From a virus, in IMG/VR virus record IMGVR_UViG_3300018082_000015, positions 1-44,481 of that record: a stretch of DNA of 44,481 nucleotides, one strand, 5' to 3'. A program made the position numbers and the translations under genes. A model generated the notes under the pieces. That model ran no database searches. It saw only the letters and a list, made by a program, of their open reading frames with translations, and was not told where the DNA came from. Positions 7,653 through 15,261 of this stretch are shown here, piece by piece. The stretch's first letter is position 1. Every line of letters begins with the position of its first letter.

Positions 7653-7942
7653 CCCTTCCTCTCCGCGTCCTCGCCGTCGTTCGTGGCGGCTTGCTCGCGA
7701 GCACCTGCCCGTATCTCGTCGCGATGTTCAGGCTTGGCTCCAGCCATGAGCGCATCGCATCTTTCGCAGGACTCCTCGCCATCGTCGCGGGACATCCAGA
7801 CCGCCGAGTACGAGTTGAAACTCACGTCACGTTCTGCCCACGTCTCGCGACGAGCGCCACACGAACAGCGATAGGCGGACGAGTACCAATGGCAGGCGTC
7901 CAGATGGGCAAGCATCTTCCAGCGATGCTGATGCTCACTCAC
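7649..7942 (-). CDS. Cys-rich hypothetical protein, 97 aa
   Basis: It contains CSCGARRETW near residue 27 and CERCDALM near residue 59, a probable zinc site. The GTG start overlaps the stop of a 12-codon open frame upstream (GTGA). No family recognised. Confidence 0.6.
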   Translation of the reverse strand: MSEHQHRWKMLAHLDACHWYSSAYRCSCGARRETWAERDVSFNSYSAVWMSRDDGEESCERCDALMAGAKPEHRDEIRAGAREQAATNDGEDAERKG

Positions 7943-7977
7943 AGCAACCAGCCCTGGAGGAAGTGCGGGCGGGTCAT
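7939..7977 (-). CDS. possible 12-aa coupling micro-ORF
   Basis: MTRPHFLQGWLL starts in an ATGA overlap with the SLOG gene stop and ends in a GTGA overlap with the next start, exactly bridging the gap. It may simply carry ribosomes between genes. Translation is unproven. Confidence 0.3.
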   Translation of the reverse strand: MTRPHFLQGWLL

Positions 7978-8363
7978 GCGGCCACGTACTCTCGGTTCGG
8001 GAAATCCTTGTGCTGTATCTCGACCCGAATCCCGTATCGCGCAGCTACCTCGGTCATATCCTGTGTACCGGTGGAACGTCCGTCCCAGAACGCGATGCAG
8101 AGATCGGCTCCGAGGGAGGCCATGTGCTCGTTGCGAGCCAGCGGCGCACGCTTGGCTCCTACGAATGCAGTAATGAACGGCTGATACGGATGCGGCTCGA
8201 CCAGGAGTCCGAGCTTCTGCGCCTCCTGGTGCGCGATCCGGTCCGCCCCCTTCGCAGCACCGTGGACGATGATCGTGTCACCAGGCAGATCGGCCAGCCG
8301 GTCAGCGATGCGTTCCCGATCAGTCCAACCTCGCGAGCCACAGACGATCACGCGTTCACTCAC
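7974..8363 (-). CDS. SLOG-fold protein (YspA/DUF2493-like)
   Basis: 129 aa from a GTG that overlaps the upstream stop. RVIVCGSRGWTDRERI is the first strand, Gly-rich loop and helix of the DUF2493/YspA branch of the SLOG superfamily. IIVHGAAKGADRIAHQEAQK supplies the second GxAxGAD nucleotide-binding motif. LARNEHMASLGADLCIAFWDG matches the conserved third block. SLOG proteins bind nucleotides or nucleotide-derived ligands; some act in host defence signalling. The phage role is unknown, with ligand sequestration one possibility. Confidence 0.8.
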   Translation of the reverse strand: MSERVIVCGSRGWTDRERIADRLADLPGDTIIVHGAAKGADRIAHQEAQKLGLLVEPHPYQPFITAFVGAKRAPLARNEHMASLGADLCIAFWDGRSTGTQDMTEVAARYGIRVEIQHKDFPNREYVAA

Positions 8364-8578
8364 CACGGCCACGCCCCGGGAAACGGCTCTTCGTCCCTCG
8401 CGTCTCGGCCGTGAACCGGGCATGCCCGGCCCCTACGCTTCCGACACGTGCAGCCCGAGTCGGCGAGGCGAACGCACAGCCGCGCCCAGCCCGTTGAGAG
8501 GCCGTAGACGACAGCGCCCACGAGGAGCAGCGAGGCGCCGAGGATGGCGGCCTGGGCGAGGTCGGCGAGGAGGGTCAA
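8360..8578 (-). CDS. small membrane protein with Cys-rich tail, 72 aa
   Basis: A TTG start at 8578 is preferred because GGAGG lies five bases upstream; a GTG at 8599 is the alternative. One strong membrane span (AAILGASLLLVGAVVYGLS) is followed by a tail with CVRLADSGCTCRKRRGRACP. It is first in this minus-strand block, just after the integrase regulatory region. Confidence 0.5.
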   Translation of the reverse strand: MTLLADLAQAAILGASLLLVGAVVYGLSTGWARLCVRLADSGCTCRKRRGRACPVHGRDARDEEPFPGAWPW

Positions 8579-8796
8579 GGCGTCCTCCACATGACGCACC
8601 GGTACCGCACGCCTTCACCCGCGAGCACGCCCCGGCGACCTGCGACACCGCATAGCTCCGCGGCATGCCGCACCCCTACTGACCAGCCTTCACTCTTGAC
8701 GAGTGTGTTTCCCAACCCACGAGATGCGGGGGAAACCATGTTTCCCCCGAGGGCCATAGTGCACATGTGATGCACGCACGGTAGATTCGACGCCAC
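8579..8796. promoter_or_regulatory. int upstream region; candidate promoter/attP zone
   Basis: About 200 bp without a credible gene separate the leftward block from the rightward integrase. It holds a perfect hairpin (8728-8748) and a CACATGTG palindrome inside GTGCA/TGCAC arms (8759-8775). TAGATT at 8774-8779 is a possible -10 box for int. Promoters for both directions and the phage attachment site would be expected here. No core att sequence can be identified without a host junction. Confidence 0.35.
8728..8748. repeat. perfect 9-bp inverted repeat
   Basis: GGGGGAAAC and GTTTCCCCC are separated by CAT, giving a 9-bp stem with a 3-base loop. It could be a terminator without a T-tract, an operator, or an integrase/excisionase arm site. 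Confidence 0.5.
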
Positions 8797-9780
8797 TTGG
8801 CGACCCTGTACGTGCGTCCCAGAACGCTCCCGGATGGTTCGCGACGCTTCGACGTGAAGTACCGCCGCGGCGGCCGCTACACCCCGCTCGAGCACGGCGG
8901 AACGTTCCGCACGCGCAAGGAAGCCAACGCCCGGCATGGCCTCGTCGCCACCTGGCTCGCGGCCGGCCTGAACCCGAAGGTGGAGCTGCGGCGGGTCGTA
9001 GCTCCGGCGCGGACGCTCGCCGAGTTGCAGGAGGAGTGGCTCGCGGGCAAGCGGCGGATCGCCGACAGCACGCTGCGAGGCTACCGCTCGCGGCAGATCC
9101 GGATCGACGAGGACCTCGGAGAGCGCGCGGTCGCCGAGCTCGGCGTCGCCGACGTCGGCGCCTGGGTAGGAAGCCTCGTCTCCGAGTTCGAGCCGAGCAC
9201 GGTCTCGGGCTACGTCGGCCAGCTTCGCATGATCCTCGATCTCCTCGACACGCCGAATGTCGCGCGCTCGAGGCGCGTCGAGCTTCCCCGCGTCGTACAC
9301 AAGGAGATCGACCCGCCCGACGCCGCCGAAGTTCTCGCGCTCTTTCGGTCTCTGGACGAAGCCGTGCTCTTCCCGGCGCTCGCGATGGAGCAGCTCGGAA
9401 GCCGCGTCTCGGAGACGCTCGGGCTGCGGCGCGACGACGTGCAGGAGGCCGCCGTGCGCTTCCGCCGCGAGGACGTGAAGCGGCAGCGGGGTAGCCGCCT
9501 CGTGCCCTGCTCCTCGTTGGTGGCCTCCGCCCTGGCCGAGCGCGTGCCCTTCCAAACGACGCGCGTGACGGTCTGGCGCAAGCTGACCGATGCGAGCACG
9601 ATCCACCCGCATCTGCTCCGCCACCGCCGCGGGAGTCTCTGGCATCAGCAGGGCGTCGTCGCCGTGGAGCTCGCGCGCAGGCTCGGGCACGCGAAGGCCT
9701 CGATGAGCCTCGACGTCTACAGCCACGCCAAGCCGCTGCGCGAGATCGCGCCTCACGCCTTGGCCTCCTTGCTCAGGTAG
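8797..9780 (+). CDS. int: tyrosine-type integrase
   Basis: 327 aa, TTG start. An N-terminal AP2-like arm-binding region (about 1-60) and a core-binding SAM-like region (about 72-160) precede the catalytic domain. Catalytic residues are visible as Arg203 (GSRVSETLGLRRDD), His272 and Arg275 (HPHLLRH), His298 (LGHAKASMS) and Tyr308 (DVYSH). It would catalyse site-specific integration into the host chromosome. It is one of the few plus-strand phage genes and its 3' end overlaps a converging excisionase-like gene by 28 bases. Confidence 0.92.
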   Translation: MATLYVRPRTLPDGSRRFDVKYRRGGRYTPLEHGGTFRTRKEANARHGLVATWLAAGLNPKVELRRVVAPARTLAELQEEWLAGKRRIADSTLRGYRSRQIRIDEDLGERAVAELGVADVGAWVGSLVSEFEPSTVSGYVGQLRMILDLLDTPNVARSRRVELPRVVHKEIDPPDAAEVLALFRSLDEAVLFPALAMEQLGSRVSETLGLRRDDVQEAAVRFRREDVKRQRGSRLVPCSSLVASALAERVPFQTTRVTVWRKLTDASTIHPHLLRHRRGSLWHQQGVVAVELARRLGHAKASMSLDVYSHAKPLREIAPHALASLLR

Positions 9781-9932
9781 TCGCGGACGGCGTCAGCGGT
9801 GACGTAGACACGCCGGCCGACCGTGATCTTCGGGCAGTGGCGCATGATCCGCTCGGCTGTGTGCAACGCGACGCCTAGCTCGGCGGCGAGCGCCTTGCGA
9901 TCGAGCAGGCGCGGGAGCGTCTTCGTGCTCAC
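9753..9932 (-). CDS. excisionase-like helix-turn-helix protein, 59 aa
   Basis: The GTG start at 9932 lies four bases after the upstream stop. LLDRKALAAELGVALHTAER is an N-terminal helix-turn-helix of the MerR/excisionase type, followed by KITVGRRVYVTADAVRDYL, matching the wing and closing helix of phage excisionases. Its tail is encoded antisense to the last 28 bases of the integrase. It may direct excision and is transcribed with the early operon, so it would be off in the lysogen. Confidence 0.7.
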   Translation of the reverse strand: MSTKTLPRLLDRKALAAELGVALHTAERIMRHCPKITVGRRVYVTADAVRDYLSKEAKA

Positions 9933-9935
9933 GCC

Positions 9936-10391
9936 TCAGTCCCCCCGCCCAAGCGCCAGCTGCCCTCGCTCGATCTGGGGGATGACGGTCTCTCCGATGG
10001 TGCGTCCCATCGGCTCGAGCTCCATGAAGCTGAGGAAGATGTCCTCGAAGCGGATCAGCCCAAACGTCGCAGCCTTGATCGTGCCCTCGAGGTAGTGAGC
10101 GATTCCGCGCCACGCCTGCCGCTCGCGCTGCTCGACAGACTTGCTGACGCCCTTGTGAGATTCGGTCAGGGGATTCACGCGCAGCCGGACCGCCTGGGTG
10201 ACGCCCTGTGCATCGGCGTCGGGCGCGGCCATCGTCCACAGGAAGCGGACGTAGAAGGCCGGCGGGTCAGACCACTCCTCTGAGAACTGCACACCGCTCG
10301 CGCCCGCGTCTCGGAGTAGCCTGCGAATCTGCTCCTGCGAGCGCGAGACCGCGACGCTCGTGTCCTCGAATGGCGTGCGTTCGCGCGTCAC
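9936..10391 (-). CDS. conserved phage protein of recombination cluster, 151 aa
   Basis: The GTG start overlaps the stop of a 16-codon frame. The N-terminus, PFEDTSVAVSRSQEQIRRLL, and the C-terminal GRTIGETVIPQIERGQLAL resemble a phage family usually found beside recombination or replication genes; I recall no established activity. It follows the RecA-like ATPase and RecE-like nuclease in the same operon, so a recombination-accessory role is inferred. Confidence 0.6.
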   Translation of the reverse strand: MTRERTPFEDTSVAVSRSQEQIRRLLRDAGASGVQFSEEWSDPPAFYVRFLWTMAAPDADAQGVTQAVRLRVNPLTESHKGVSKSVEQRERQAWRGIAHYLEGTIKAATFGLIRFEDIFLSFMELEPMGRTIGETVIPQIERGQLALGRGD

Positions 10392-10438
10392 GCGAGCACC
10401 GCCGAGCGGTTCCCGTCCACGATCTCGATCGTCTTCAT
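10388..10438 (-). CDS. possible 16-aa micro-ORF
   Basis: MKTIEIVDGNRSAVLA begins in an ATGA overlap with the upstream gene and ends in a GTGA overlap with the downstream gene. It could be a minute gene or a coupling device. Confidence is low. Confidence 0.3.
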   Translation of the reverse strand: MKTIEIVDGNRSAVLA

Positions 10439-10665
10439 GCCGCCACCCTCTCGTGGCGCCCGCGCCGCTCAGCGGGATCGCCGCCGAGGACCGTCTGCAA
10501 AGGGATGCCGTAGTAGAGGCGGCAGCACGTAGAGGAACAGAACGGCTCCCGCTCGTACACGGCCGGGTCGATGCCGCGAGGATACGAACGGACGATCTTC
10601 CGCGGCTTGCCGCAGCCACGAAGAGCGCAGCGGCCGTCGGCGCGGACAGGCGGGTCCGTCTTCAT
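10435..10665 (-). CDS. Cys-rich zinc-finger-like protein, 76 aa
   Basis: CALRGCGKPRKIV near residue 13 and FCSSTCCRLYYG near residue 43 give two Cys clusters around a basic middle. The pattern resembles small phage zinc proteins. It overlaps its neighbours by 4 bases on both sides. Function unknown. Confidence 0.6.
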   Translation of the reverse strand: MKTDPPVRADGRCALRGCGKPRKIVRSYPRGIDPAVYEREPFCSSTCCRLYYGIPLQTVLGGDPAERRGRHERVAA

Positions 10666-10916
10666 GCCGCTTCTCTCTCTGCTCGCGTGAGGGCTGCTTC
10701 AGCCCAGAGACGAAGCTCATCCGGGATCGGACCCCGGTACGGCTCAGCGCCGGCCGGTGCGTCGCCGAGGAGCGCCTTTAGCGCGAGGACTACTCCACCG
10801 GCGAGGCCGTCGCGGTAGATCCGCGCCTTCGCGGTCTCTATGAGAAGCGCGGTCGGCAACATGGGCTCGGAGATCGAGTCAATCTTCGGACCGAAGAGAA
10901 TGCGGCCGACTTTCAC
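10662..10916 (-). CDS. hypothetical protein, 84 aa
   Basis: The GTG at 10916 lies one base after the ATPase stop. The sequence is helical (LLIETAKARIYRDGLAGGVV, then RLWAEAALTRAEREAA). No domain recognised. It is co-transcribed with the recombination genes. Confidence 0.6.
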   Translation of the reverse strand: MKVGRILFGPKIDSISEPMLPTALLIETAKARIYRDGLAGGVVLALKALLGDAPAGAEPYRGPIPDELRLWAEAALTRAEREAA

Positions 10917-10917
10917 G

Positions 10918-12045
10918 TCACGACTCCTGCGAGCGCCGCGCGACGTATGCCCGCACGGCCTCGCCGAAGGCGGCTTCCTTCGCGTTCTCGCGGTTCCAGG
11001 AGCGCCCGCCCTTCGTCGCCCAGGCCAACCATCGCCAGCCGTCCGTAGTCGCGGCGATCGCGTCGAGGGTCTTGCCGACATTCGGGCCGGGTTTGCCGTC
11101 CGTCGTGTAGTGCGGGATCACGGTCCGCCCGAGCGAGTCCTCAAGCGCGGGCTCGTCGTTGGTGTCAGGAGCCGAGGGGGACGGGGGAGAGGAGGGCTGT
11201 TCGCCCTTCGGGGCATCCCCCTCGGCCTGCTGATCGTCGGGAGCGGCCGCAGAGCTGCCCCCGCCGTCCTCCGGCGCGGCCGCCGGAAGAATCTCGCCAC
11301 CATTGCCTGCCGAGGGATCGCCGATCGCCCATGTCCCCAGTGCCTTGCCGGTGTCCTCGCTGATCGGGACGTCGAGCGGGATGAACGCGCGATGCTGCTG
11401 CTGGAGCTTGATCGGTTTCGGGATCCCTGGCGCGTCTGCCGTCAGAAGGAACGAGAGCGTCAGTTCGTACGGGAGGCTCTTCTCCGAGACCGGCATCCAG
11501 CCGTCGAGGCCGGTCAGCGAACGCTTCGGTCGGACGACGGTCTTGCCGTCCTCCTTGACGATCTCGATCTTCTCCTCGGCGCGGAAGCAGAGGATGACGT
11601 GCGCGCGGATCTGCAGGAGGCGCGAGACGAACTTGCGGTGCGCCATCTTCGGGGCGATCCAAGCTGTCATCTTCACGGCATCCCGACCGCCGAGGCGCTG
11701 GTACTCCTCCTCGTGCCAGTCGAGCAGGCCGCCGTCGCCGGCGTGCTCATGCGAGGCCGAGTCGACGACGATCACCGCGTAGCCGGCCTGGTCAGCCGCG
11801 ATGATCGCTTCCGCGTAGGCGTCCGGCCGGAAAGGCGCATTTAGCTCCCCATGATCGAACTCGAACTCGTCGGCGTAGTGCTTGGCGCGCCCGGCCTCGG
11901 TGTCGATGACTACGAAGCGCTGACCGTTCCCTAGGCCCGTCGCGAGCTTCATCGCCGAGTACGTCTTCCCGCTGCCAGTCCCTCCAGCGAGTCCGATGAG
12001 GAGGCTGACGCTCTCGCGCTTGGCGGGGCGGAAGGTGAAGCTCAT
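10918..12045 (-). CDS. RecA-like AAA ATPase (Sak4-type recombination protein)
   Basis: 375 aa, coupled by ATGA. Walker A is GGTGSGKT (21-28) and Walker B is VIVVD (91-95), followed by SASHEH. A later KMAHRKFVSRLLQIRAHVILCFRA segment matches phage AAA_24/Sak4 ATPases that form RecA-like filaments with single-strand annealing systems. A Pro/Ser/Asp-rich linker (about 260-310) precedes a small C-terminal domain (GWRWLAWATKGGRSWN) that may bind DNA or a partner. The RecE-like nuclease two genes upstream completes a recombination module. Confidence 0.75.
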   Translation of the reverse strand: MSFTFRPAKRESVSLLIGLAGGTGSGKTYSAMKLATGLGNGQRFVVIDTEAGRAKHYADEFEFDHGELNAPFRPDAYAEAIIAADQAGYAVIVVDSASHEHAGDGGLLDWHEEEYQRLGGRDAVKMTAWIAPKMAHRKFVSRLLQIRAHVILCFRAEEKIEIVKEDGKTVVRPKRSLTGLDGWMPVSEKSLPYELTLSFLLTADAPGIPKPIKLQQQHRAFIPLDVPISEDTGKALGTWAIGDPSAGNGGEILPAAAPEDGGGSSAAAPDDQQAEGDAPKGEQPSSPPSPSAPDTNDEPALEDSLGRTVIPHYTTDGKPGPNVGKTLDAIAATTDGWRWLAWATKGGRSWNRENAKEAAFGEAVRAYVARRSQES

Positions 12046-12296
12046 CGCACCGCTCCGTGGCGTTCCTCGAGCACCGCGATCGCGTATAGGTGCTTCCCGA
12101 CGCGGGCCTCGTTGACGCTACGGTAGGTCTCCGTGCCGGCGAACTCGACCCGCTGCATCCGCTCTCTGAGCGCCTGGTAGTTGTCGGTATCGAGGTTGAG
12201 CAGCGCCTTGATCGGATCCTTTACGCGCTCGTCGCACTCGGCGCAGCCGTCGTAGATGATCGTTCCTTCGCGGCCCTTGTGGTAATCGTGGCTCAC
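12042..12296 (-). CDS. small CxxC protein between nuclease and ATPase, 84 aa
   Basis: The start overlaps the nuclease stop as GTGA and the end overlaps the ATPase start as ATGA. The N-terminus has a metal-binding look (YDGCAECDERV), then a helical tail (YQALRERMQRVEFAG). Tight coupling implies a role with the recombination pair. Confidence 0.6.
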   Translation of the reverse strand: MSHDYHKGREGTIIYDGCAECDERVKDPIKALLNLDTDNYQALRERMQRVEFAGTETYRSVNEARVGKHLYAIAVLEERHGAVR

Positions 12297-13153
12297 GCCG
12301 CCTCCACCGCTTCCCGCTCGAACCAGCGCGACTCCTCCCAGGGCGGGAGCTCGGCGTAGCACACCTCGGTCGAATAGCCTGGCCACTCGCCCGACGCCAT
12401 GCACTCACGCCAGCAGCGGACCGCGTATTCGACCTTGCTCTCCGCGACTGCCAGCACATCGGGCCCGAGCGAGACGACGCTAAGCGCATAGGGCGGATAC
12501 GTCTCCTGGACCACGAAGCGCATAAGAGCCTCAGCACCCGTGATCGCCTTGAGCCCGCGCAGGTAGAAGACCACCTGAATGTCCGCCCCGATCGTGAAGA
12601 GCGTGCGCGTCCAGCGATGAGGATCGGCACTCGCCGAGGTCGTCTTGAAGTCGTCGACGCACGAGTAGTCGTCGCGTAGCCAGTCGAGGAGCGCCCGACA
12701 GGTGACATCGCCCTCTTTCCATACGAGCGTCTGCTCGGGCTTCCCATCTGCGAAGAGCGGCGGATCGACATGAATGCGGGCGAGCTGCGTCTGCGCCGCC
12801 TCGACCATCGCCTCCACGTTGGCGAGCTGATCCGCGAGCAGGGGCACTTTGCCAATCGCCCGCGCCTCCTCCCGTGCTTCCTTGGCTGCCTTCGTACGCC
12901 AGTCCGGAGCGTCGATGACGGAGACGATGTCGCGTCCCTCGAGCAGGATCGCGTGCGCGACGGTTCCCACGTCGAACTTCTGGAACTCCTCGCGCTCGAA
13001 GGCGAGGTTCAACCTGGGATGCGCCGTCCGGGCATGCCTCGGAGACTTCGTGCAGAGGATGTGGGCGATCGACGACGAGAGGGACGGCTGCTCGCAGGGA
13101 TCCGCGTGGTAGAGCTCGGCGGTCAGGCCGAAGATGCCGGTTCCCTCCGTCAC
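12293..13153 (-). CDS. RecE/YqaJ-like PD-(D/E)xK exonuclease
   Basis: 286 aa, GTG start in a GTGA overlap. PSLSSSIAHILCTKSPRHA and GTVAHAILLEG (His67) match the start of DUF3799/Cas4-RecB-like phage nucleases. The catalytic set is Glu140 (KPEQTLVW), Asp157 (RALLDWL) and the D-F-K of VDDFKTT (168-170). Such enzymes resect double-stranded ends so an annealing protein can load. Both neighbours fit a phage recombination cassette. Confidence 0.8.
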   Translation of the reverse strand: MTEGTGIFGLTAELYHADPCEQPSLSSSIAHILCTKSPRHARTAHPRLNLAFEREEFQKFDVGTVAHAILLEGRDIVSVIDAPDWRTKAAKEAREEARAIGKVPLLADQLANVEAMVEAAQTQLARIHVDPPLFADGKPEQTLVWKEGDVTCRALLDWLRDDYSCVDDFKTTSASADPHRWTRTLFTIGADIQVVFYLRGLKAITGAEALMRFVVQETYPPYALSVVSLGPDVLAVAESKVEYAVRCWRECMASGEWPGYSTEVCYAELPPWEESRWFEREAVEAA

Positions 13154-13389
13154 GCGCTCTCTCCGGGCACCGACCGCAGCGATGGGCGCCGCCGGTTTCG
13201 CAGCAGCTCGCCCTGGGCAACCGCGCGAACGCGCTCGCCGATCTCATCCAGGTCGTCGACGACGCTCGAAACGGAGATGCCGTCGATCGAGAGGCCCGCC
13301 TCGAAGAGTTCGTCCAGTCGGCGCAGGACCGCGGCGGCTCGGCCACAAGCGAGGACGTGCTCGCGATCGAGACGGATGATGACGCTCAC
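13150..13389 (-). CDS. hypothetical protein, 79 aa
   Basis: The GTG at 13389 overlaps the preceding stop and its own stop overlaps the nuclease GTG. An N-terminal SVIIRLDREHVLACGRAAAV strand-helix and a helical middle are visible. No known domain. Confidence 0.55.
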   Translation of the reverse strand: MSVIIRLDREHVLACGRAAAVLRRLDELFEAGLSIDGISVSSVVDDLDEIGERVRAVAQGELLRNRRRPSLRSVPGESA

Positions 13390-13574
13390 CGTGGGGCTGC
13401 TTCCTGCTCGAGACGGAGCGGCATCGGCGCAAGGGCGCCGACGCGCACGCGCAGCACTACCGAGACGACCCGCTCGGCGTGCGCGTCTGGGTCGACGTCG
13501 ACGCAAGGGCCGAGCGCGGAGCGGATGCGCTCGCGCGTCTGCAGGGCGGCGAGATCGGCGAGGGGGTGCTTCAC
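13386..13574 (-). CDS. hypothetical protein, 62 aa
   Basis: GTGA overlaps on both sides place it firmly in the operon. The sequence is helical at first (HPLADLAALQTRERIRSAL), then strand-like. Function unknown. Confidence 0.5.
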   Translation of the reverse strand: MKHPLADLAALQTRERIRSALGPCVDVDPDAHAERVVSVVLRVRVGALAPMPLRLEQEAAPR

Positions 13575-13900
13575 GCCGCCGCCTCCAGATCCGCGAGCTT
13601 GGCGAGGGCGGCGCGGGCGATTTCAAAAGGTAATCGGAAATCCGGTAGCTTGCTGTTGTGCCGCGTCGTGTCCGAAATCTCCACCAGCGCCTCCCCCAGC
13701 TCAGCGCACAGCCGCGCGAGGTCGGGGGCGAGGGCGATGAGGCGGGCGTCGGTTGGTGCGCGCGCAACAGCAGCATCAAAAGCAGGCTTGTCCCTATGCC
13801 AGGGCCGATCATGAACTGTGAACCAGCGTCCAGCGGTGCCGACTTCCCACGGTCCCGGCGTAGCCTTGTCTGCGAGCGCGCGGAGTTCGTCGGGGGTCAC
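13571..13900 (-). CDS. Ead/Ea22-like hypothetical protein, 109 aa
   Basis: The motif order LRALADKATPGPWEV, then ARLIALAPDLARLCAELGEAL, is the common pattern of small phage early proteins annotated Ead/Ea22-like. The role is unknown. The GTG start overlaps the upstream stop by 4 bases. Confidence 0.6.
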   Translation of the reverse strand: MTPDELRALADKATPGPWEVGTAGRWFTVHDRPWHRDKPAFDAAVARAPTDARLIALAPDLARLCAELGEALVEISDTTRHNSKLPDFRLPFEIARAALAKLADLEAAA

Positions 13901-14850
13901 GCTGCGCCCCTCGCAATCGCCGCCAACACTTCATCCGTCGCATTTTCGGCCTTAAAGACCGAGATCCGCCGCTTGCGTGCATTCGGCCAGCGTGCGGAAG
14001 CCGCGACCTGCTCCCAGAAAGAAATCGTATCTTCAGGAAGATCCCTGGTCACATTCAGCGTGACCCGCGTCCGCGCATACGGGAAGCGGCCCATGACGCG
14101 TCCGACAGCGGGCTTGTCCGGGTTGCGCGGCCACAGAACGCGGTCGTCCACCGTCCAGCCCCACTCGCGCGGCAGAACGCCAAAGAGCGAATCCTCGGCA
14201 CCCGGACGGAGGTAGGAGTCGAACACGGCAAGCTCCTCCTGCTCAATCCTGGAGACACGCCCGTAGCCGTACTTGTCCCCGACTCTGTGTCGGTACTCCC
14301 AATCCGGCAGAACGAAGGAGGACTGATACAGCTCGGCGACGGCGACAGCGGGTGTCGGGCCTTCGGGGTTCCCGTCCGAGCCCGTGCTGTTGAAGTACGC
14401 CTGCCAGTCGATCTGAAACCCCTGGCGCTCGAGCTCGCGGTAGTCGTACTCGACGTGCGAGGCGGAAGCGCCGGCGAGCGATGCGCGACACGGCTTGCCC
14501 GTCTTGGCCGCCGCCTCGAGGACGGTCTTGAGCTTCGCGCCCTTCGTCCACTCGCCTTCGATGTCGAGCAGCCAGCCGTCTGGCTTGAGCGTGTTATCCC
14601 ATGTCTGAATCCAGCCAGCGTCCGCAAGTTGATTCTCTTGGCAGTTGATCCACGCCCACAGCGGCACACCCGCTTCGGTGCGCCAAGCCTGAAACTCGTT
14701 CCGGTTCCTGCCAGGGTGATTCTGGATCGGCTCTAGGTAGTCCGGCCAGACGAGCGCGTACACGGCCTCGATGCCGATGCTCTCATTGAGAGAGCGGGCG
14801 CGGGAGGCGGGGAAGTTGGCGAGGATCTCGCAGAAGAGGGCGAGGCTCAC
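13897..14850 (-). CDS. glycoside-hydrolase-like TIM-barrel protein, 317 aa
   Basis: Segments VPLWAWINCQENQL, GWLLDIEGEW (D-x-E) and GFQIDWQAYFNS look like beta-strand ends of a TIM barrel of the GH25/GH-like type, with possible acidic catalysts Asp and Glu in LLDIEGEW. The C-terminal third lacks a recognised wall-binding repeat. It is encoded at the head of the early operon rather than in the lysis cassette, so its use is unclear. No signal peptide is seen. The fold call is pattern-based. Confidence 0.45.
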   Translation of the reverse strand: MSLALFCEILANFPASRARSLNESIGIEAVYALVWPDYLEPIQNHPGRNRNEFQAWRTEAGVPLWAWINCQENQLADAGWIQTWDNTLKPDGWLLDIEGEWTKGAKLKTVLEAAAKTGKPCRASLAGASASHVEYDYRELERQGFQIDWQAYFNSTGSDGNPEGPTPAVAVAELYQSSFVLPDWEYRHRVGDKYGYGRVSRIEQEELAVFDSYLRPGAEDSLFGVLPREWGWTVDDRVLWPRNPDKPAVGRVMGRFPYARTRVTLNVTRDLPEDTISFWEQVAASARWPNARKRRISVFKAENATDEVLAAIARGAA

Positions 14851-14906
14851 GAGCGCACGTCCTCGCGCGACTTGAACGCTTGGAGGGCTTCGATCAGCAC
14901 GTCCAC
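14847..14906 (-). CDS. possible 19-aa micro-ORF
   Basis: A GTG preceded by AGGAGG at five bases encodes 19 residues (VDVLIEALQAFKSREDVRS) and ends in a GTGA overlap with the 317-aa gene. The ribosome site is good; function unknown. Confidence 0.35.
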   Translation of the reverse strand: MDVLIEALQAFKSREDVRS

Positions 14907-14916
14907 GAGGTCCTCC

Positions 14917-15189
14917 TCACGCGTCTTCCGGAAAGGGGCTCGGTTCAAGATCCGGGTCCAGGAACCACTCGACCTGGCGTCCGGTCGCCTCCGCTATCCG
15001 ACTGAGCATGTCCAGGCGCGGCCGATGCCGCGCCTTCTCAAGACCGATTAGGTGCTGCCGCGACGTGCCAACCAGCGTGGCCAGACGGTCGAGGGAAAGG
15101 TCGCCCTCGCGACGGGCTCTGCGGATTCGCCCTGCGATCAGGCGAAGCGGGGCCTCTCTCAGCTTGTCCTGCTGCTCCACGACTGTCAT
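14917..15189 (-). CDS. XRE-family repressor, 90 aa
   Basis: The helix-turn-helix spans LSLDRLATLVGTSRQHLIGL, followed by EKARHRPRLDMLSRIAEAT, the normal Cro/C1-type fold. ATG 15189 is preferred; a GTG at 15207 adds six residues. It is divergent from another XRE gene, with a 19-bp palindrome between them, so the pair looks like the lysis-lysogeny switch. It leads the minus-strand early operon, as a Cro-like or autoregulating factor would. Confidence 0.75.
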   Translation of the reverse strand: MTVVEQQDKLREAPLRLIAGRIRRARREGDLSLDRLATLVGTSRQHLIGLEKARHRPRLDMLSRIAEATGRQVEWFLDPDLEPSPFPEDA

Positions 15190-15205
15190 GCGTGCTGTTT
15201 CTATC

Positions 15206-15224
15206 ACACGTCAAGTTGATGTGT
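15206..15224. promoter_or_regulatory. palindromic operator candidate
   Basis: ACACGTCAAGTTGATGTGT reads as ACAC-TCAA and TTGA-GTGT around a central G, with symmetric mismatches. It lies between two divergent XRE regulators and abuts the minus-strand start, a classic phage operator position. Confidence 0.6.
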
Positions 15225-15261
15225 CAAGTCTGCCGCACTAGTCAGATACCACGTCGCGCAG

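Noticed and set aside
8575-9756. Long open frame antisense to the integrase
   Set aside because: It is the shadow of a GC-rich gene; its translation lacks recognisable motifs while the plus strand has all integrase catalytic residues.
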